From Sphingomonas sp. Leaf412 (GTDB lineage Bacteria; Pseudomonadota; Alphaproteobacteria; Sphingomonadales; Sphingomonadaceae): DNA of 64,000 nt. The notes under the pieces were generated by a model, which did not search any database, had not been told where the DNA came from, and saw nothing but the letters and a program-made list of their open reading frames with translations. The stretch spans positions 553,822 through 617,821 of the forward strand of contig NZ_LMQP01000003.1 in assembly GCF_001425405.1 (NCBI RefSeq), given 5' to 3'. How positions within the stretch are numbered: the stretch's first letter is position 1; every line of letters starts with the position of its first letter. Of the stretch, positions 1-8,885 are shown piece after piece. The translations under genes were made by a program, and so were the position numbers.

Positions 1-581
1 GGGACTTCATCGACGGGTCGGTGGCGATGCGGCGTGCCGACGTGGCGCCGCTGCGCGACCTGCGCGCGCCGGACGGCGTCTTCGCCATCCCCGGCAACCA
101 CGAATATTTCTTCGATTACGCCGCCTGGATGCGGCACCTGTCCGGGCTGGGGATCCGCATGTTGCCCAACGCGCATGTCGTCCTGGAACGCGGCGACGCG
201 CGCCTGGTGCTCGCGGGCGTGACCGACCTGTCCGCGCCGGGCGTGGGGCAGGCGGGGCCGGACCTCGACGCCGCGCTGTCGGGCGCGCCGGCGGGTGCGC
301 CGGTCCTGCTGCTCGATCATCAGCCGCGGAAGGCGCGGCGTGCCGCCGCCCGGGGCGTGGCGGTCCAGCTGTCGGGGCACACCCACGGCGGCATGATCCG
401 CGGCCTCGATCGCCTGGTCGCGCCGGCCAACGACGGGTTCGTGTCCGGTCGCTATGCGGTGGGGGGCATGACGCTGTACGTGAACAACGGCACCGCGCTG
501 TGGCCGGGCTTCGCGCTGCGGCTGGGCGTGCCGTCGGAACTGACCCGGATCACGCTGCGCGCGAAGGGCGGCGGATCGTGA
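1..581 (+). CDS. Metallophosphoesterase, 3' part (5' end outside the window)
   Basis: The reading frame is open from base 3, so the gene starts before the window. The first visible residues, D-F-I-D-G, match the second metal-binding block (GDFxDG) of calcineurin-like phosphoesterases. Further on come GNHEYF, the metal- and phosphate-binding GNHE block, and SGHTHGG, the C-terminal histidine block. This order fits the YkuE-like branch, membrane-associated metallophosphoesterases that act on phosphoesters or lipid-linked substrates. The substrate cannot be told from sequence. The N-terminal membrane anchor and first metal motif (DxH) would lie upstream and are not visible. The stop is followed by a tRNA gene on the other strand. 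Confidence 0.85.
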   Translation, partial: DFIDGSVAMRRADVAPLRDLRAPDGVFAIPGNHEYFFDYAAWMRHLSGLGIRMLPNAHVVLERGDARLVLAGVTDLSAPGVGQAGPDLDAALSGAPAGAPVLLLDHQPRKARRAAARGVAVQLSGHTHGGMIRGLDRLVAPANDGFVSGRYAVGGMTLYVNNGTALWPGFALRLGVPSELTRITLRAKGGGS

Positions 582-664
582 CTTGGCGCCGGGCCTGCCG
601 CGCAGCGTGACCGAGGAAGGGGAGGGGGCGGCACGCCATCGGTGCCTGCCGTCGTCGCCGAAGG

Positions 665-739
665 TGGTGACCCCTACGAGAATCGAACTCGTGTTTTCGC
701 CGTGAGAGGGCGACGTCCTAACCGCTAGACGAAGGGGCC
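665..739 (-). tRNA. tRNA-Glu (anticodon CTC)
   Basis: Read on the minus strand, this 75-nt stretch folds as a cloverleaf. The 7-bp acceptor stem is GGCCCCT/AGGGGTC with one G-U pair. The anticodon arm is TCGCC-CTCTCAC-GGCGA with CTC in the centre, and the T-arm carries GTTCGATTC. The 3' CCA is encoded. CTC reads GAG glutamate codons, which are very common in this high-GC window. It is preceded by a good promoter that overlaps the 3' end of the AraC-type gene. Confidence 0.95.
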
Positions 740-757
740 GTCGGCAGTGAAGCGGCG

Positions 758-786
758 CACCTACGGGGCGGCCGGGCCGCCGTCAA
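758..786 (-). promoter_or_regulatory. Promoter of tRNA-Glu
   Basis: On the minus strand TTGACG (786-781) and TAGGTG (763-758) are separated by 17 bp. Transcription would begin about 12 nt before the tRNA 5' end. The boxes overlap the last codons of the AraC-type gene. Confidence 0.65.
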
Positions 787-1717
787 GCCATCGCGTATGC
801 GGCGGCAGGTTGTCGCGGCCCGCCTCCAGCAGGCCCTGCAACGGCGCGCCGAATTCCTGCGTCCGGCCGCGCAGCATCCCGGCCATGATCGGCGTCAGGG
901 CGATCCCGAACTGGCGCGCGGTCCGGCCCAGGAACAGGTGCGCGTCGCGGATGAAATGCGACTGGTCGTAATAGGGGGTGAAGACGTCCGCATCCGACAG
1001 TCGCGCCGCATGCGGACCGGTCAGCGCGGCGACTGCGCGCATGAAGCGGTGCTGGCGCAGCAGCCGCTTCGGCCCGAAGCCGAAATAATGTTTCGCGATC
1101 CGGCGCAACTGCGTCTCCTGCACCGCCAGCCGGTCCGCGACCTCCGCGCATTCCACCGCCGCGGGGTCGTGCAGCATCGCGGTCAGCGCGCGGATCACCG
1201 GCATGTCGCGTCCCTCGGGCGACAAGGCGGCGGTCAGCGCATGATCCAGCACCGTCACCGCCGCATCCTCGTCGCGCCCCGCCGCCGCCAGCGCGCCGTA
1301 GAAGGCGCGCGCGCGCGGCTCCTCCCACAGGCTCGCCAGCGGCACGACGCGATCCGCCACGCGCGCGGCGTGCTTGCCGAACAGGCGCGCCCATCCGATC
1401 GCGGTGATACCGATCCCGATCAGGCGCCCGCCGTCGCTGTCGGCGCGAAAGGCGTAACTGGTGGGGCCGAAGACCACCGCGTCGTTGCGCCACTCCAACC
1501 TGTGGTTGCGCACCGTCGCGCGCACCGGCCCGGCGTCGAACGTCATCACGAGGTTCGCGGGACCGGGCAGATAGTCGTTGTGCCGCACCGCCGACCCCGC
1601 CGGACCGGAATCGTAGAAGGCGTAGTCGATGACGATCTCGGCCAGATGCGCCGCGGGCGCGCGAAACCGCATCGCGACGCCGTCGCTCGTCACGACCGCG
1701 GGGCGGGTCTCGGTCAT
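761..1717 (-). CDS. AraC-family transcriptional regulator
   Basis: This 318-residue protein has a variable N-terminal sensing half (about 1-175) and a C-terminal AraC/XylS-type double helix-turn-helix region (about 185-275). The second half carries typical family blocks: Y-F-G-F-G-P-K-R (residues 211-218), as in the linker before the second HTH, and Y-Y-D-Q-S-H-F (249-255), as in the conserved 'F-x-D-Q-S-H-F' recognition helix. It therefore binds DNA and probably responds to a small ligand, which is unknown. It lies 4 bp downstream of the DAHP synthase gene on the same strand and is probably co-transcribed with it. That does not prove it controls that gene. Confidence 0.88.
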   Translation of the reverse strand: MTETRPAVVTSDGVAMRFRAPAAHLAEIVIDYAFYDSGPAGSAVRHNDYLPGPANLVMTFDAGPVRATVRNHRLEWRNDAVVFGPTSYAFRADSDGGRLIGIGITAIGWARLFGKHAARVADRVVPLASLWEEPRARAFYGALAAAGRDEDAAVTVLDHALTAALSPEGRDMPVIRALTAMLHDPAAVECAEVADRLAVQETQLRRIAKHYFGFGPKRLLRQHRFMRAVAALTGPHAARLSDADVFTPYYDQSHFIRDAHLFLGRTARQFGIALTPIMAGMLRGRTQEFGAPLQGLLEAGRDNLPPHTRWLDGGPAAP

Positions 1718-1721
1718 CGCC

Positions 1722-3092
1722 TCACGCGGCCTTCCGACGCTCCGACAGTTCGGCGTTCAGCATCTCGGCCAGCAGGAACGCCAGTTCCAGGCTCTGCCCG
1801 GCGTTCAGCCGCGGATCGCAATGCGTGTGATAGCGGTCCGCCAGGCTCTGCTCGGTCACGTCGATCGCGCCGCCGGTGCATTCGGTGACGTTCTGGCCCG
1901 TCATCTCGGCATGGATACCGCCCGCATGCGTCCCCTCCGCGCGATGCACCGCGAAGAAGCCGCGCACCTCCGCCAGAATGCGCTCGAAGGGCCGCGTCTT
2001 GTAGCCGTTGGCGGCCTTCACGACGTTGCCGTGCATCGGATCGCACGACCACACCACCGGATGACCCTCCCGCGTCACCGCGCGGACCAGCGTGGGCAGA
2101 TGCGCCTCGATCTTGTCGTAGCCGTAGCGCGTGATGAGCGTCATGCGCCCGGGCACGCGGCCGGGGTTCAGCGTGTCGAGCATCCGCAGCAGCGCGTCGG
2201 GCTCGAGGCTCGGTCCGCATTTCACGCCGATGGGGTTGCCGATGCCGCGCAGGAACTCGACATGGCTCGATCCCTCGAACCGCGTGCGATCGCCGATCCA
2301 CAGCATGTGCGCGGACGTGTCGTACCAGTCGCCGGTCAGCGAATCCTGCCGCGTCATCGCCTCCTCGAACGGCAGCAGCAGCGCCTCGTGGCTGGTGTAG
2401 AAGGTGGTCTGCGACAGCTGCGGGACGGTGTCGGGGCTGATCCCGCACGCCTCCATGAAATCCAGCGCCTCGCCGATCCGGTCCGCGGTCTCGGCATATT
2501 TCTTCGCCCACGGGCTGCGGCCCATGAAATCGTGCGTCCAGCGGTGGACCTGGTGCAGGTTCGCATAGCCGCCCTGCGCGAACGCGCGCAGCAGGTTCAG
2601 CGTTGCGGCGGATTGCGCATAGGCGCGGATCATCCGTTCCGGATCGGGGATGCGGCTGGCCGCGGTGAAGGCGATGTCGTTGACGTTGTCGCCGCGGTAG
2701 CTGGGCAGTTCGACGCCGTCGATGACCTCGGTGTTCGACGACCGCGGCTTGGCGAATTGTCCCGCCATGCGCCCGACCTTCACCACCGGCAGCTTGCTGG
2801 CATAGGTCAGGACGACCGACATTTGCAGGATGACGCGGAACGTGTCGCGGATGTTGTTGGGGTGGAATTCGGCGAAGCTTTCCGCGCAATCGCCGCCCTG
2901 CAACAGGAACGCCTTGCCCTCCGCCACCTTGGCCAGGTCGGTCGTCAGGTTGCGCGCCTCGCCCGCGAAGACCAGCGGGGGGAAATTGCCGATCCGCTGC
3001 GTCACGTCGTCCAGCGCCGCGGCGTCGGGATATTCGGGCAATTGCAGCGCCTGTGCGCTCTTCCAGCTATCGGCGGCCCAGTTCGCGGCCAT
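1722..3092 (-). CDS. aroG: Class II 3-deoxy-7-phosphoheptulonate synthase (DAHP synthase)
   Basis: This enzyme condenses phosphoenolpyruvate and erythrose 4-phosphate, the first step of the shikimate pathway. The 456-residue length and sequence match the plant-like, class II (AroA-II) family rather than E. coli AroF/G/H. Diagnostic blocks are [11 protein letters not shown] (residues 64-74, with metal-ligand Cys69), [14 protein letters not shown] (105-118) and WSCDPMHGN. The start is ATG at 3092 (M-A-A-N-W). A longer reading frame runs upstream, but there it is antisense or out of frame to the SDR gene. A TATAAA-like -10 box lies at 3163-3168 on the minus strand, over the stop codon of the SDR gene, but I see no matching -35. 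Confidence 0.95.
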   Translation of the reverse strand: MAANWAADSWKSAQALQLPEYPDAAALDDVTQRIGNFPPLVFAGEARNLTTDLAKVAEGKAFLLQGGDCAESFAEFHPNNIRDTFRVILQMSVVLTYASKLPVVKVGRMAGQFAKPRSSNTEVIDGVELPSYRGDNVNDIAFTAASRIPDPERMIRAYAQSAATLNLLRAFAQGGYANLHQVHRWTHDFMGRSPWAKKYAETADRIGEALDFMEACGISPDTVPQLSQTTFYTSHEALLLPFEEAMTRQDSLTGDWYDTSAHMLWIGDRTRFEGSSHVEFLRGIGNPIGVKCGPSLEPDALLRMLDTLNPGRVPGRMTLITRYGYDKIEAHLPTLVRAVTREGHPVVWSCDPMHGNVVKAANGYKTRPFERILAEVRGFFAVHRAEGTHAGGIHAEMTGQNVTECTGGAIDVTEQSLADRYHTHCDPRLNAGQSLELAFLLAEMLNAELSERRKAA

Positions 3093-3163
3093 GGCAACAA
3101 TCCTTCGTCTTGCAGGCGCGCGGCATTGGGCGAATCGCTCCCGCCGCGCAACATACTTCGCCT

Positions 3164-3946
3164 TTATAGCACGCCCGCATAGGCGCCGCCGTCGATCAGC
3201 AGGCTCTGTCCCGTGATGAACCCGGCATGGGTCGAACACAGGAAGGCGCAGGTCCGGCCGAATTCGTCCGGATCGCCGAACCGCCCCGCGGGGATGCGCG
3301 CGCGCGCGCGTTGTTCGGCTTCCTGCGCGCTCACGCCCTGCGCCTTGGCCGAAAAGGCGTGGACTCCCTCCAGCCGCCGTGTCGCGAACAGGCCGGGGAG
3401 GAGGAAGTTGATCGTGACGTTGCGCCCCGCCACCTGTCGCGCCACGCCCGCCAGGAACCCGGTCAGCCCGATGCGCGCGCCGCTGGACAGGTCGAGGCCG
3501 GGGACGGGCGACTTCACCGATCCGCTGGTGACGCACAGGATACGGCCGAAGCCGCGTTCCATCATGCCGTCCACCACGCGCTGCGTCATGCGGATCGGCG
3601 TCACCATGTTGGCGTCGAGCCCGGCGTGGATCGCCGCGGCGTCCAGCGTGCGGAAGTCCTTCAGCGGCGGGCCGCCGTTGTTGTTGACCAGGATGTCGGG
3701 CGCGCCGTCCGCCGCGGCCACCAGCGCGACCTGCGTCGCATCGTCCGCCACGTCGCCCGCGACCGTCGCCACCGCGGCGCCGGTCGCGTCGCGGATGTCG
3801 CGCGCGGTCGCGTCCAGCGCGGCGGCGTCGCGGCCGTTCAGCACCACCGACGCGCCCGCCTCCGCCAGTGCCATCGCGCACGCGCGGCCCAGCCCGTGGC
3901 TGGAGGCGCAGACGATCGCGCGTCGGCCGGTCAGTCCCAGATCCAT
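3164..3946 (-). CDS. SDR-family oxidoreductase with altered catalytic residues
   Basis: This 260-residue Rossmann-fold protein of the short-chain dehydrogenase type ends in the usual SDR C-terminus ([11 protein letters not shown]). The normal TGxxxGIG cofactor motif is changed to CASSHGLG (about residues 13-20). Where a YxxxK catalytic pair is expected it reads S-S-G-A-R, so both Tyr and Lys appear substituted; the upstream Ser (VTSGS) is kept. NNNGGPP replaces the NNAG block. This pattern fits a known beta-ketoacyl-reductase-like SDR subgroup that lacks the classical tetrad. Substrate and activity are unknown. It lies upstream of aroG on the same strand. Confidence 0.82.
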   Translation of the reverse strand: MDLGLTGRRAIVCASSHGLGRACAMALAEAGASVVLNGRDAAALDATARDIRDATGAAVATVAGDVADDATQVALVAAADGAPDILVNNNGGPPLKDFRTLDAAAIHAGLDANMVTPIRMTQRVVDGMMERGFGRILCVTSGSVKSPVPGLDLSSGARIGLTGFLAGVARQVAGRNVTINFLLPGLFATRRLEGVHAFSAKAQGVSAQEAEQRARARIPAGRFGDPDEFGRTCAFLCSTHAGFITGQSLLIDGGAYAGVL

Positions 3947-4000
3947 GATATCATCCCCCTGTCACCGGGGCGGGGCATAGCATTGCGCGGCGGCGGTGCG

Positions 4001-4159
4001 CTATGCGGTGCGGCGCGGTTTCGCCTGCTCGTCGGTCTTGATGCCGCGCAACCGCCGCCGTCGCGCGTCGCGCCGCCGTTTCCAGAGCACGAACGTCACC
4101 GTCCCGGCGACCACCAGGGCCGCGATGATGAGGTAGGCGATCTGTTCGCGCAGTTCCAA
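4001..4159 (-). CDS. Small single-pass membrane protein, 52 residues, TTG start
   Basis: This short frame begins at TTG (4159-4157), preceded 6 nt upstream by GGAG, and reads M-E-L-R-E-Q-I-A-Y and on. About 18 hydrophobic residues (7-25) form one membrane segment. A strongly basic stretch follows (W-K-R-R-R-D-A-R-R-R-R), then a polar tail ending R-R-T-A. The charge distribution predicts an N-out/C-in protein. It sits alone between the SDR gene and the 2-hydroxyacid dehydrogenase, all on the minus strand. I do not recognise a family. Support is the ribosome-binding site, the coherent composition and the stop in a natural gap. Confidence 0.6.
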   Translation of the reverse strand: MELREQIAYLIIAALVVAGTVTFVLWKRRRDARRRRLRGIKTDEQAKPRRTA

Positions 4160-4271
4160 TGCGTGCTCCGCAAGCGTTACGAATTCGTCACGCGGATACC
4201 CGCACCGGCGCGGTCACGCCAGTCGCAATTCCGGGCGGGCGCGACGCCGGTCGCGACTTTCGCCCGTCCCG

Positions 4272-5210
4272 TCAGTATCCTGCGGCGAGATCGGCGACGT
4301 TCTCCATCGCCTCGCCGGCACGGTACGCCGCCAGGTTGCGCAGGAACAGCGCGCCTGCGCGCTGGAACATCTTCGTCTGGCTGCGCCCCGACAGGTGCAT
4401 CGTGATGATGCAGCGCGGCGCGCGCCACAACGGATGTTCGGGCGGCAACGGTTCCGGATTGGTCGGGTCCAGGAACGCGCCGCCCAGCCGCCCGCCCTCC
4501 AGCGCGGCGATCAGCGCATCGTCGTCGATCATGTCGCCGCGCGCGATGTTGACGATCCACGCCCCCGGCTTCATCGCCGCCAGTTCGTCCGCGCCGATCA
4601 TCGCCTTGGTATCCCCGGTCGACGGCGCCGCCAGGATCACCCAGTCGTACTCGCCCAGCCGCGCGCGCCAGGCGTCGGGCGTGATCGTCCCGTCGCGCCC
4701 CGATCGCGTCACCCCGGTCACCGCGACCCCGAATGCCTGCAATCGCTCGCCGATCAGCCGCCCGATCGCGCCGTGGCCGACGATCAGCGCCTTCGTCTCG
4801 AACAATTCCAGCTTGCCCGGCGCGTCCTTCGGCCATTCCTGCCGGTCATGCGCGCGGAGCACCTCGTCGAACCGCTTCGCGCCGACCAGCACGCCCATGA
4901 CCGCATATTCCGCCACCGCGATCGCGTTCACGCCCGTGCCGTTGGTCACGATCGCGCCGCGCCGCTTCAGGTCGTCGAGCGGAAAGGCGTCGAGCCCGGC
5001 GTACAGCGTCGACACCCATTTCAGCCGCGGCCCCGCGCTGCGGATCGCGTCCGCGACGTGGCGCGTCGGCGTCATGTCGACCCACGCGATCTCCGCCTCC
5101 GCGATCCCCGCCGTCGCCTCGTCCGGGGCGGTGAACCACGCCACGTCCATGTCGGCGGGCAGATGCGGTTCGAGCAGGGCGCGGGCGGGGGCGGGGAGGA
5201 CGGCTTTCAT
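4272..5210 (-). CDS. D-2-hydroxyacid dehydrogenase, NAD(P)-binding
   Basis: This 312-residue protein belongs to the D-isomer-specific 2-hydroxyacid dehydrogenase family, which interconverts 2-oxoacids and D-2-hydroxyacids. The cofactor loop is GHGAIG (residues 145-150). The catalytic residues are recognisable as Arg224 (N-I-A-R-G), Glu253 (N-P-E-P-L-P) and His272 (T-M-H-L-S-G, where T-P-H is usual). I take ATG at 5210 (M-K-A-V-L-P) as the start. The frame runs further upstream, but those residues come from a repeat element. The substrate is unknown; glyoxylate/hydroxypyruvate reductase is one possibility. Confidence 0.85.
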   Translation of the reverse strand: MKAVLPAPARALLEPHLPADMDVAWFTAPDEATAGIAEAEIAWVDMTPTRHVADAIRSAGPRLKWVSTLYAGLDAFPLDDLKRRGAIVTNGTGVNAIAVAEYAVMGVLVGAKRFDEVLRAHDRQEWPKDAPGKLELFETKALIVGHGAIGRLIGERLQAFGVAVTGVTRSGRDGTITPDAWRARLGEYDWVILAAPSTGDTKAMIGADELAAMKPGAWIVNIARGDMIDDDALIAALEGGRLGGAFLDPTNPEPLPPEHPLWRAPRCIITMHLSGRSQTKMFQRAGALFLRNLAAYRAGEAMENVADLAAGY

Positions 5211-5248
5211 TCGAGGGGGATAACAGGGGAGAGAGGTCCGCGAAACCG

Positions 5249-5317
5249 CCGTTCGTGCTGAGCGACGTCGAAGCACATGCGTCGCGCCGGCCCTTCGACT
5301 TCGCTCAGGGCGAACGG
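5249..5317. repeat. REP-like inverted repeat, family A, copy 1
   Basis: The two arms are CCGTTCGTGCTGAGCGACGT (5249-5268) and its near-complement ending CTCAGGGCGAACGG, with TCGAAG and CTTCGA inside. The unit is about 69 bp and lies between rmlA and the dehydrogenase gene. Similar elements occur at 7092-7167, 41958-42021, 49073-49148 and, degenerate, 53775-53843. Confidence 0.85.
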
Positions 5318-5322
5318 GTTTG

Positions 5323-6192
5323 CTACCGCCCCTCCACCGCGGCGATGATGGCGCGGCCGTAGGCGGTCTTGCTCAGCGCCTCGCCACGCGCGCGCGCCTG
5401 GTCGGCGGTGATGAAGCCCATTTCGAACGCGATCTCCTCCAGGCACGCGACCTGGATTCCCTGGCGGTGCTGGATCGTGCGCACGAACTCGCTCGCCTCC
5501 AGCAGGCTGTCGTGGGTGCCGGTGTCGAGCCAGGCATAGCCGCGCCCCATCTGCTCGACGTGCAGGTCGCCCGCCTCCATGTACAGCCGGTTGAGGTCGG
5601 TGATCTCATACTCCCCGCGCGCCGACGGGGCGAGGTCGCGCGCCAGCTGCACGACGCGATTGTCGTAGAAATACAGGCCCGTAACCGCGAGGTTCGATTT
5701 GGGCACCGCGGGCTTCTCTTCCAGGCTGATCGCCTTGCCGCCGTCACCCATCTCCACCACGCCGTAACGCTCGGGATCGTCGACGCGATAGCTGAACACC
5801 GTCGCGCCGCCGTCGCGCGCGACCGCGCTGGCCAGCAGGTCGGTCAGGTTCGCGCCGAAGAAGATGTTGTCGCCCAGCACCAGCGCGACGCGGTCGTCGC
5901 CGATGAAGTCCGCGCCGATCGTGAACGCCTGCGCCAGCCCCTCGGGCTTCGGCTGCTCGGCATAGGTCATCGTCAGGCCCCAGTCGGACCCGTCGCCGAA
6001 CATCCGCCGGTAATTGGGCAGGAATTCGGGGCTGGAGATGATGAGGATGTCGCGGATCCCCGCCAGCATCAGGACGCTGAGCGGGTAATAGATCATCGGC
6101 TTGTCGTACACCGGCAGCAACTGCTTGTTGATCGCCAGCGTCGCCGGGTGGAGCCGGGTGCCGGAGCCGCCGGCCAGGATGATGCCCTTCAT
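5323..6192 (-). CDS. rmlA: Glucose-1-phosphate thymidylyltransferase
   Basis: RmlA joins dTTP and glucose 1-phosphate to give dTDP-glucose, the first step of dTDP-L-rhamnose synthesis. The 289-residue length is typical. The N-terminal nucleotide-binding signature G-G-S-G-T-R-L-H-P begins at residue 8, followed by the [11 protein letters not shown] block. Other conserved parts are [14 protein letters not shown] and [10 protein letters not shown]. The start ATG at 6192 overlaps the rmlD stop codon by four bases (ATGA), indicating translational coupling. It is the last gene of the rmlC-B-D-A operon. Confidence 0.97.
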   Translation of the reverse strand: MKGIILAGGSGTRLHPATLAINKQLLPVYDKPMIYYPLSVLMLAGIRDILIISSPEFLPNYRRMFGDGSDWGLTMTYAEQPKPEGLAQAFTIGADFIGDDRVALVLGDNIFFGANLTDLLASAVARDGGATVFSYRVDDPERYGVVEMGDGGKAISLEEKPAVPKSNLAVTGLYFYDNRVVQLARDLAPSARGEYEITDLNRLYMEAGDLHVEQMGRGYAWLDTGTHDSLLEASEFVRTIQHRQGIQVACLEEIAFEMGFITADQARARGEALSKTAYGRAIIAAVEGR

Positions 6193-7073
6193 GCAGGTGC
6201 TCCCAAAAGTTCGTCGATGATGTCGTCCAGCGCGACGCGCCAGTCGCGCGGCTGGATGCAGAAGTCGCGCACCAGCGTATCGTGGCTCAGCCGCGAATGC
6301 GCCGGGCGCGTGGCGGGCACGGGATAGTCCGCGGTGGTGATGCCCGCCACCTCGGGCGACGGCCCGCCGTGCCGCTGCGCGGACGCGAAGATCGCGCGCG
6401 CGAAGCCGGCCCAGGTCGTCTCGCCCGCATTGGTGAAATGCCACGTCCCCGCGAGCGTGGCATCGTCCGCCATCCGCATCGCGATCGTCGCCAGCGCCGC
6501 GGCGAGGTCCGCCGCACTGGTCGGCGCGCCGTATTGGTCGTCCACCACGGTCAGCCGCTCGCGCTCGGCGCCGAGCCGCAGCATCGTCCTGATGAAATTA
6601 TGCCCGTGCGGCGACACGACCCAGCTGGTCCGCACGATCGCATGCCGCGGGCACCCGGTCCGCACCGCCAGCTCGCCGCCCAGCTTCGACGCGCCATACA
6701 CGTTCAGCGGCCTGACCGCGTCGTCGGTCGCCCATCCGCCAGCGTTCGTCCCGTCGAACACGTAATCGGTCGATACCTGCACCAGCGGAATGTCCGCCGC
6801 GCGGCACGCCTTTGCGAACGCCGCGGGCGCCAGCGCGTTGACTGCCCAGGCGGTGACGAGATCGTCCTCCGCCTTGTCCACCGCGGTATAGGCCGCGCCG
6901 TTGACGACCGCCGCCCACGGGCGCGACGCCACCAGCGCCTGGATCGCGGCGGTATCGCTCAGGTCGAGGTCCTCGATATCGACCGCGTGCACGCCCCAGC
7001 CGTCGGGCCAGGCATGACGCCGCAATTCGGTGCCCAGCTGCCCGTTGGCGCCGGTGACGAGGATGGTGTTCAT
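6189..7073 (-). CDS. rmlD: dTDP-4-dehydrorhamnose reductase
   Basis: RmlD carries out the last step of dTDP-L-rhamnose synthesis, reducing the 4-keto group with NAD(P)H. It is a 294-residue extended SDR with the cofactor motif GANGQLG (residues 8-14), the block [10 protein letters not shown] (99-108) and the catalytic Y126-G-A-S-K130. The C-terminal substrate region has the S-R-L block near the end, typical of the family. It overlaps rmlA by four bases. The 104-bp spacer to rmlB upstream contains a family A repeat. Confidence 0.97.
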   Translation of the reverse strand: MNTILVTGANGQLGTELRRHAWPDGWGVHAVDIEDLDLSDTAAIQALVASRPWAAVVNGAAYTAVDKAEDDLVTAWAVNALAPAAFAKACRAADIPLVQVSTDYVFDGTNAGGWATDDAVRPLNVYGASKLGGELAVRTGCPRHAIVRTSWVVSPHGHNFIRTMLRLGAERERLTVVDDQYGAPTSAADLAAALATIAMRMADDATLAGTWHFTNAGETTWAGFARAIFASAQRHGGPSPEVAGITTADYPVPATRPAHSRLSHDTLVRDFCIQPRDWRVALDDIIDELLGAPA

Positions 7074-7091
7074 GTCGGCTTACTTTCCCTT

Positions 7092-7167
7092 CCGTTCGGG
7101 CTGAGCGAAGTCGAAGCCCATGCGCGACCGTCGGCGCATACCCTTCGACTTCGCTCAGGGCGAACGG
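7092..7167. repeat. REP-like inverted repeat, family A, copy 2
   Basis: Arms CCGTTCGGGCTGAGCGAAGT (7092-7111) and a complementary arm ending CTCAGGGCGAACGG (7154-7167) enclose about 40 bp. It lies within the rml operon, between rmlB and rmlD, so it would be transcribed as a large hairpin. Confidence 0.85.
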
Positions 7168-7177
7168 CTGTTGCGCG

Positions 7178-8230
7178 TTACGCCGCCACGCCCCGCCGCT
7201 CGGACGCCTTCGCCGCGACCAGCGGTCGCCACCAGTCCTCGTTCGCCAGATACCATGCCACCGTCTTCGCGATCCCGCTCTCGAACGTCTCCGCCGGCTC
7301 CCAGCCCAGCTCGTCCCTGATCCGCGACGCGTCGATGGCGTAGCGCTTGTCGTGCCCCGGCCGGTCCGCGACATAGCCGATCTGCTCGGCATAGGATTTC
7401 CCGTCGCCACGCGGGCGCAACCGGTCGAGGATCGCGCACACCGCCTGCACGACCTCCAGATTCTGCTTCTCGTTGTTGCCGCCGACATTGTACGTCCGGC
7501 CCACCGCGCCCGCCTCGAACACGCGGCGCAGCGCGCGGACGTGATCCTCGACGTACAGCCAGTCGCGCACCTGATCGCCCTTGCCGTACACGGGCAGCGT
7601 CTCCCCAGCCAACGCCTTCACGATCATCAGCGGGATCAGCTTTTCCGGGAAATGGTACGGCCCGTAATTGTTCGAGCAATTGGTGATGAGCACCGGCAGG
7701 CCGTACGTATGCCCCCACGCGCTGACGAGATGGTCCGACCCCGCCTTCGACGCCGAATAGGGGCTGCGCGGATCATACGGCGTCTCCTCGGTGAACAGCC
7801 CGGTGTCGCCCAGCGATCCGTACACCTCGTCGGTGGAGATGTGGTGGAAGCGGAACGCCGCCTTCGCATCGCCGTCGAGGCCCTGCCAGTAGCTGCGCGC
7901 CGCGGACAGCATCGTGAACGTGCCGACCAGATTCGTCTGGATGAACGCGTCCGGCCCGTCGATCGAGCGGTCGACATGGCTCTCCGCCGCCAGGTGCGTG
8001 ACGACGTCGGGGCGGAAATCGCGGATCGCCGCATCCACCGCCGCGCGGTCGCAGATGTCGCCCTGCACGAATTCGTAGCGGTTCGACTTCGACACGCCGT
8101 CCACCGTCGACAGCGTGCCCGCATAGGTCAATTTGTCGAAGTTCAGCACCGCGTGATCGCTGTCGTCGATCAGGTGCCGGACCAGCGCGGAGCCGATGAA
8201 CCCGGCGCCGCCGGTGACGAAGATACGCAT
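7178..8230 (-). CDS. rmlB: dTDP-glucose 4,6-dehydratase
   Basis: RmlB converts dTDP-glucose into dTDP-4-keto-6-deoxyglucose using a tightly bound NAD+. The 350-residue protein has GGAGFIG at residues 7-13, the dehydratase triad T133-D134-E135 (I-S-T-D-E-V-Y-G) and the catalytic Y158-S-A-S-K162. [10 protein letters not shown] and [10 protein letters not shown] are also family signatures. It lies 9 bp after rmlC in the same operon. Confidence 0.97.
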   Translation of the reverse strand: MRIFVTGGAGFIGSALVRHLIDDSDHAVLNFDKLTYAGTLSTVDGVSKSNRYEFVQGDICDRAAVDAAIRDFRPDVVTHLAAESHVDRSIDGPDAFIQTNLVGTFTMLSAARSYWQGLDGDAKAAFRFHHISTDEVYGSLGDTGLFTEETPYDPRSPYSASKAGSDHLVSAWGHTYGLPVLITNCSNNYGPYHFPEKLIPLMIVKALAGETLPVYGKGDQVRDWLYVEDHVRALRRVFEAGAVGRTYNVGGNNEKQNLEVVQAVCAILDRLRPRGDGKSYAEQIGYVADRPGHDKRYAIDASRIRDELGWEPAETFESGIAKTVAWYLANEDWWRPLVAAKASERRGVAA

Positions 8231-8239
8231 GGATGGCCT

Positions 8240-8800
8240 TCAGGAAAGGGGAAGGAGAGGGCGCCCGTCATAGTCGAACGGACTGTCGAATTCGTGCAGC
8301 GACGCCAGGACGCCGTCCTTGTCGCTCAACTCGGGCGTCGTGCCCGCGGGCAGCGGCCAGTCGATCCCGACACTGTCCCAGCGGATACCGCCGTCGCTCT
8401 GCGGCGCGTACAGCGCGGAGCATTTGTACACGACCTCGCAATCGGGCTCCAGCGTCAGGAACGCGTGCGCGAAGCCGACCGGCACGAACAGCTGGTGCCC
8501 GTTGTCCGCCGACAGTTCCGCACCCACCCATTTGCCATAGGTCGGCGATTCGCGCCGCACGTCCACCGCCACGTCGAAGATCCGCCCGCGGATGCACCGG
8601 ACCAGTTTGTCCTGCGCATCGGGCGGCGTCTGGAAATGCAGCCCGCGCAGCGTGAACGCCGGCACCGACAGCGAATGATTGTCCTGCACGAACCGGACGT
8701 CGATGCCCCGCGCGTGGAACGCCGCCTCGTTGTACGTTTCGGTGAACCAACCGCGCGCATCGCCGAAACGCCGCGGTTCGATAAGCTGGACGGGATTCAT
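8240..8800 (-). CDS. rmlC: dTDP-4-dehydrorhamnose 3,5-epimerase
   Basis: RmlC epimerises C3 and C5 of dTDP-4-keto-6-deoxyglucose. The 186-residue length is normal. Conserved parts are LRGLHFQ (residues 51-57), the first-strand V-Q-D-N-H-S and F-V-P-V-G-F-A-H-A-F (105-114). Start ATG at 8800 (M-N-P-V-Q-L) fits the family; upstream in-frame residues belong to the spacer. This is the first gene of rmlC-B-D-A, so the operon promoter should lie in 8801-8885 or inside the 3' end of cysS. Confidence 0.96.
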   Translation of the reverse strand: MNPVQLIEPRRFGDARGWFTETYNEAAFHARGIDVRFVQDNHSLSVPAFTLRGLHFQTPPDAQDKLVRCIRGRIFDVAVDVRRESPTYGKWVGAELSADNGHQLFVPVGFAHAFLTLEPDCEVVYKCSALYAPQSDGGIRWDSVGIDWPLPAGTTPELSDKDGVLASLHEFDSPFDYDGRPLLPLS

Positions 8801-8885
8801 GCCGCCGCCGATAGCCCAGGAAGCGACGGGTTCCAACAGCTCCTTCGTGCGACTCGGCGCTGCCTCAGAGCGCGCGGAGCGTGGA

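Noticed and set aside
1722..3881. A 719-codon frame that would fuse an N-terminal extension to DAHP synthase
   Set aside because: The extra residues are a shadow of the SDR gene in another frame. The family start at 3092 gives the normal length of 456.
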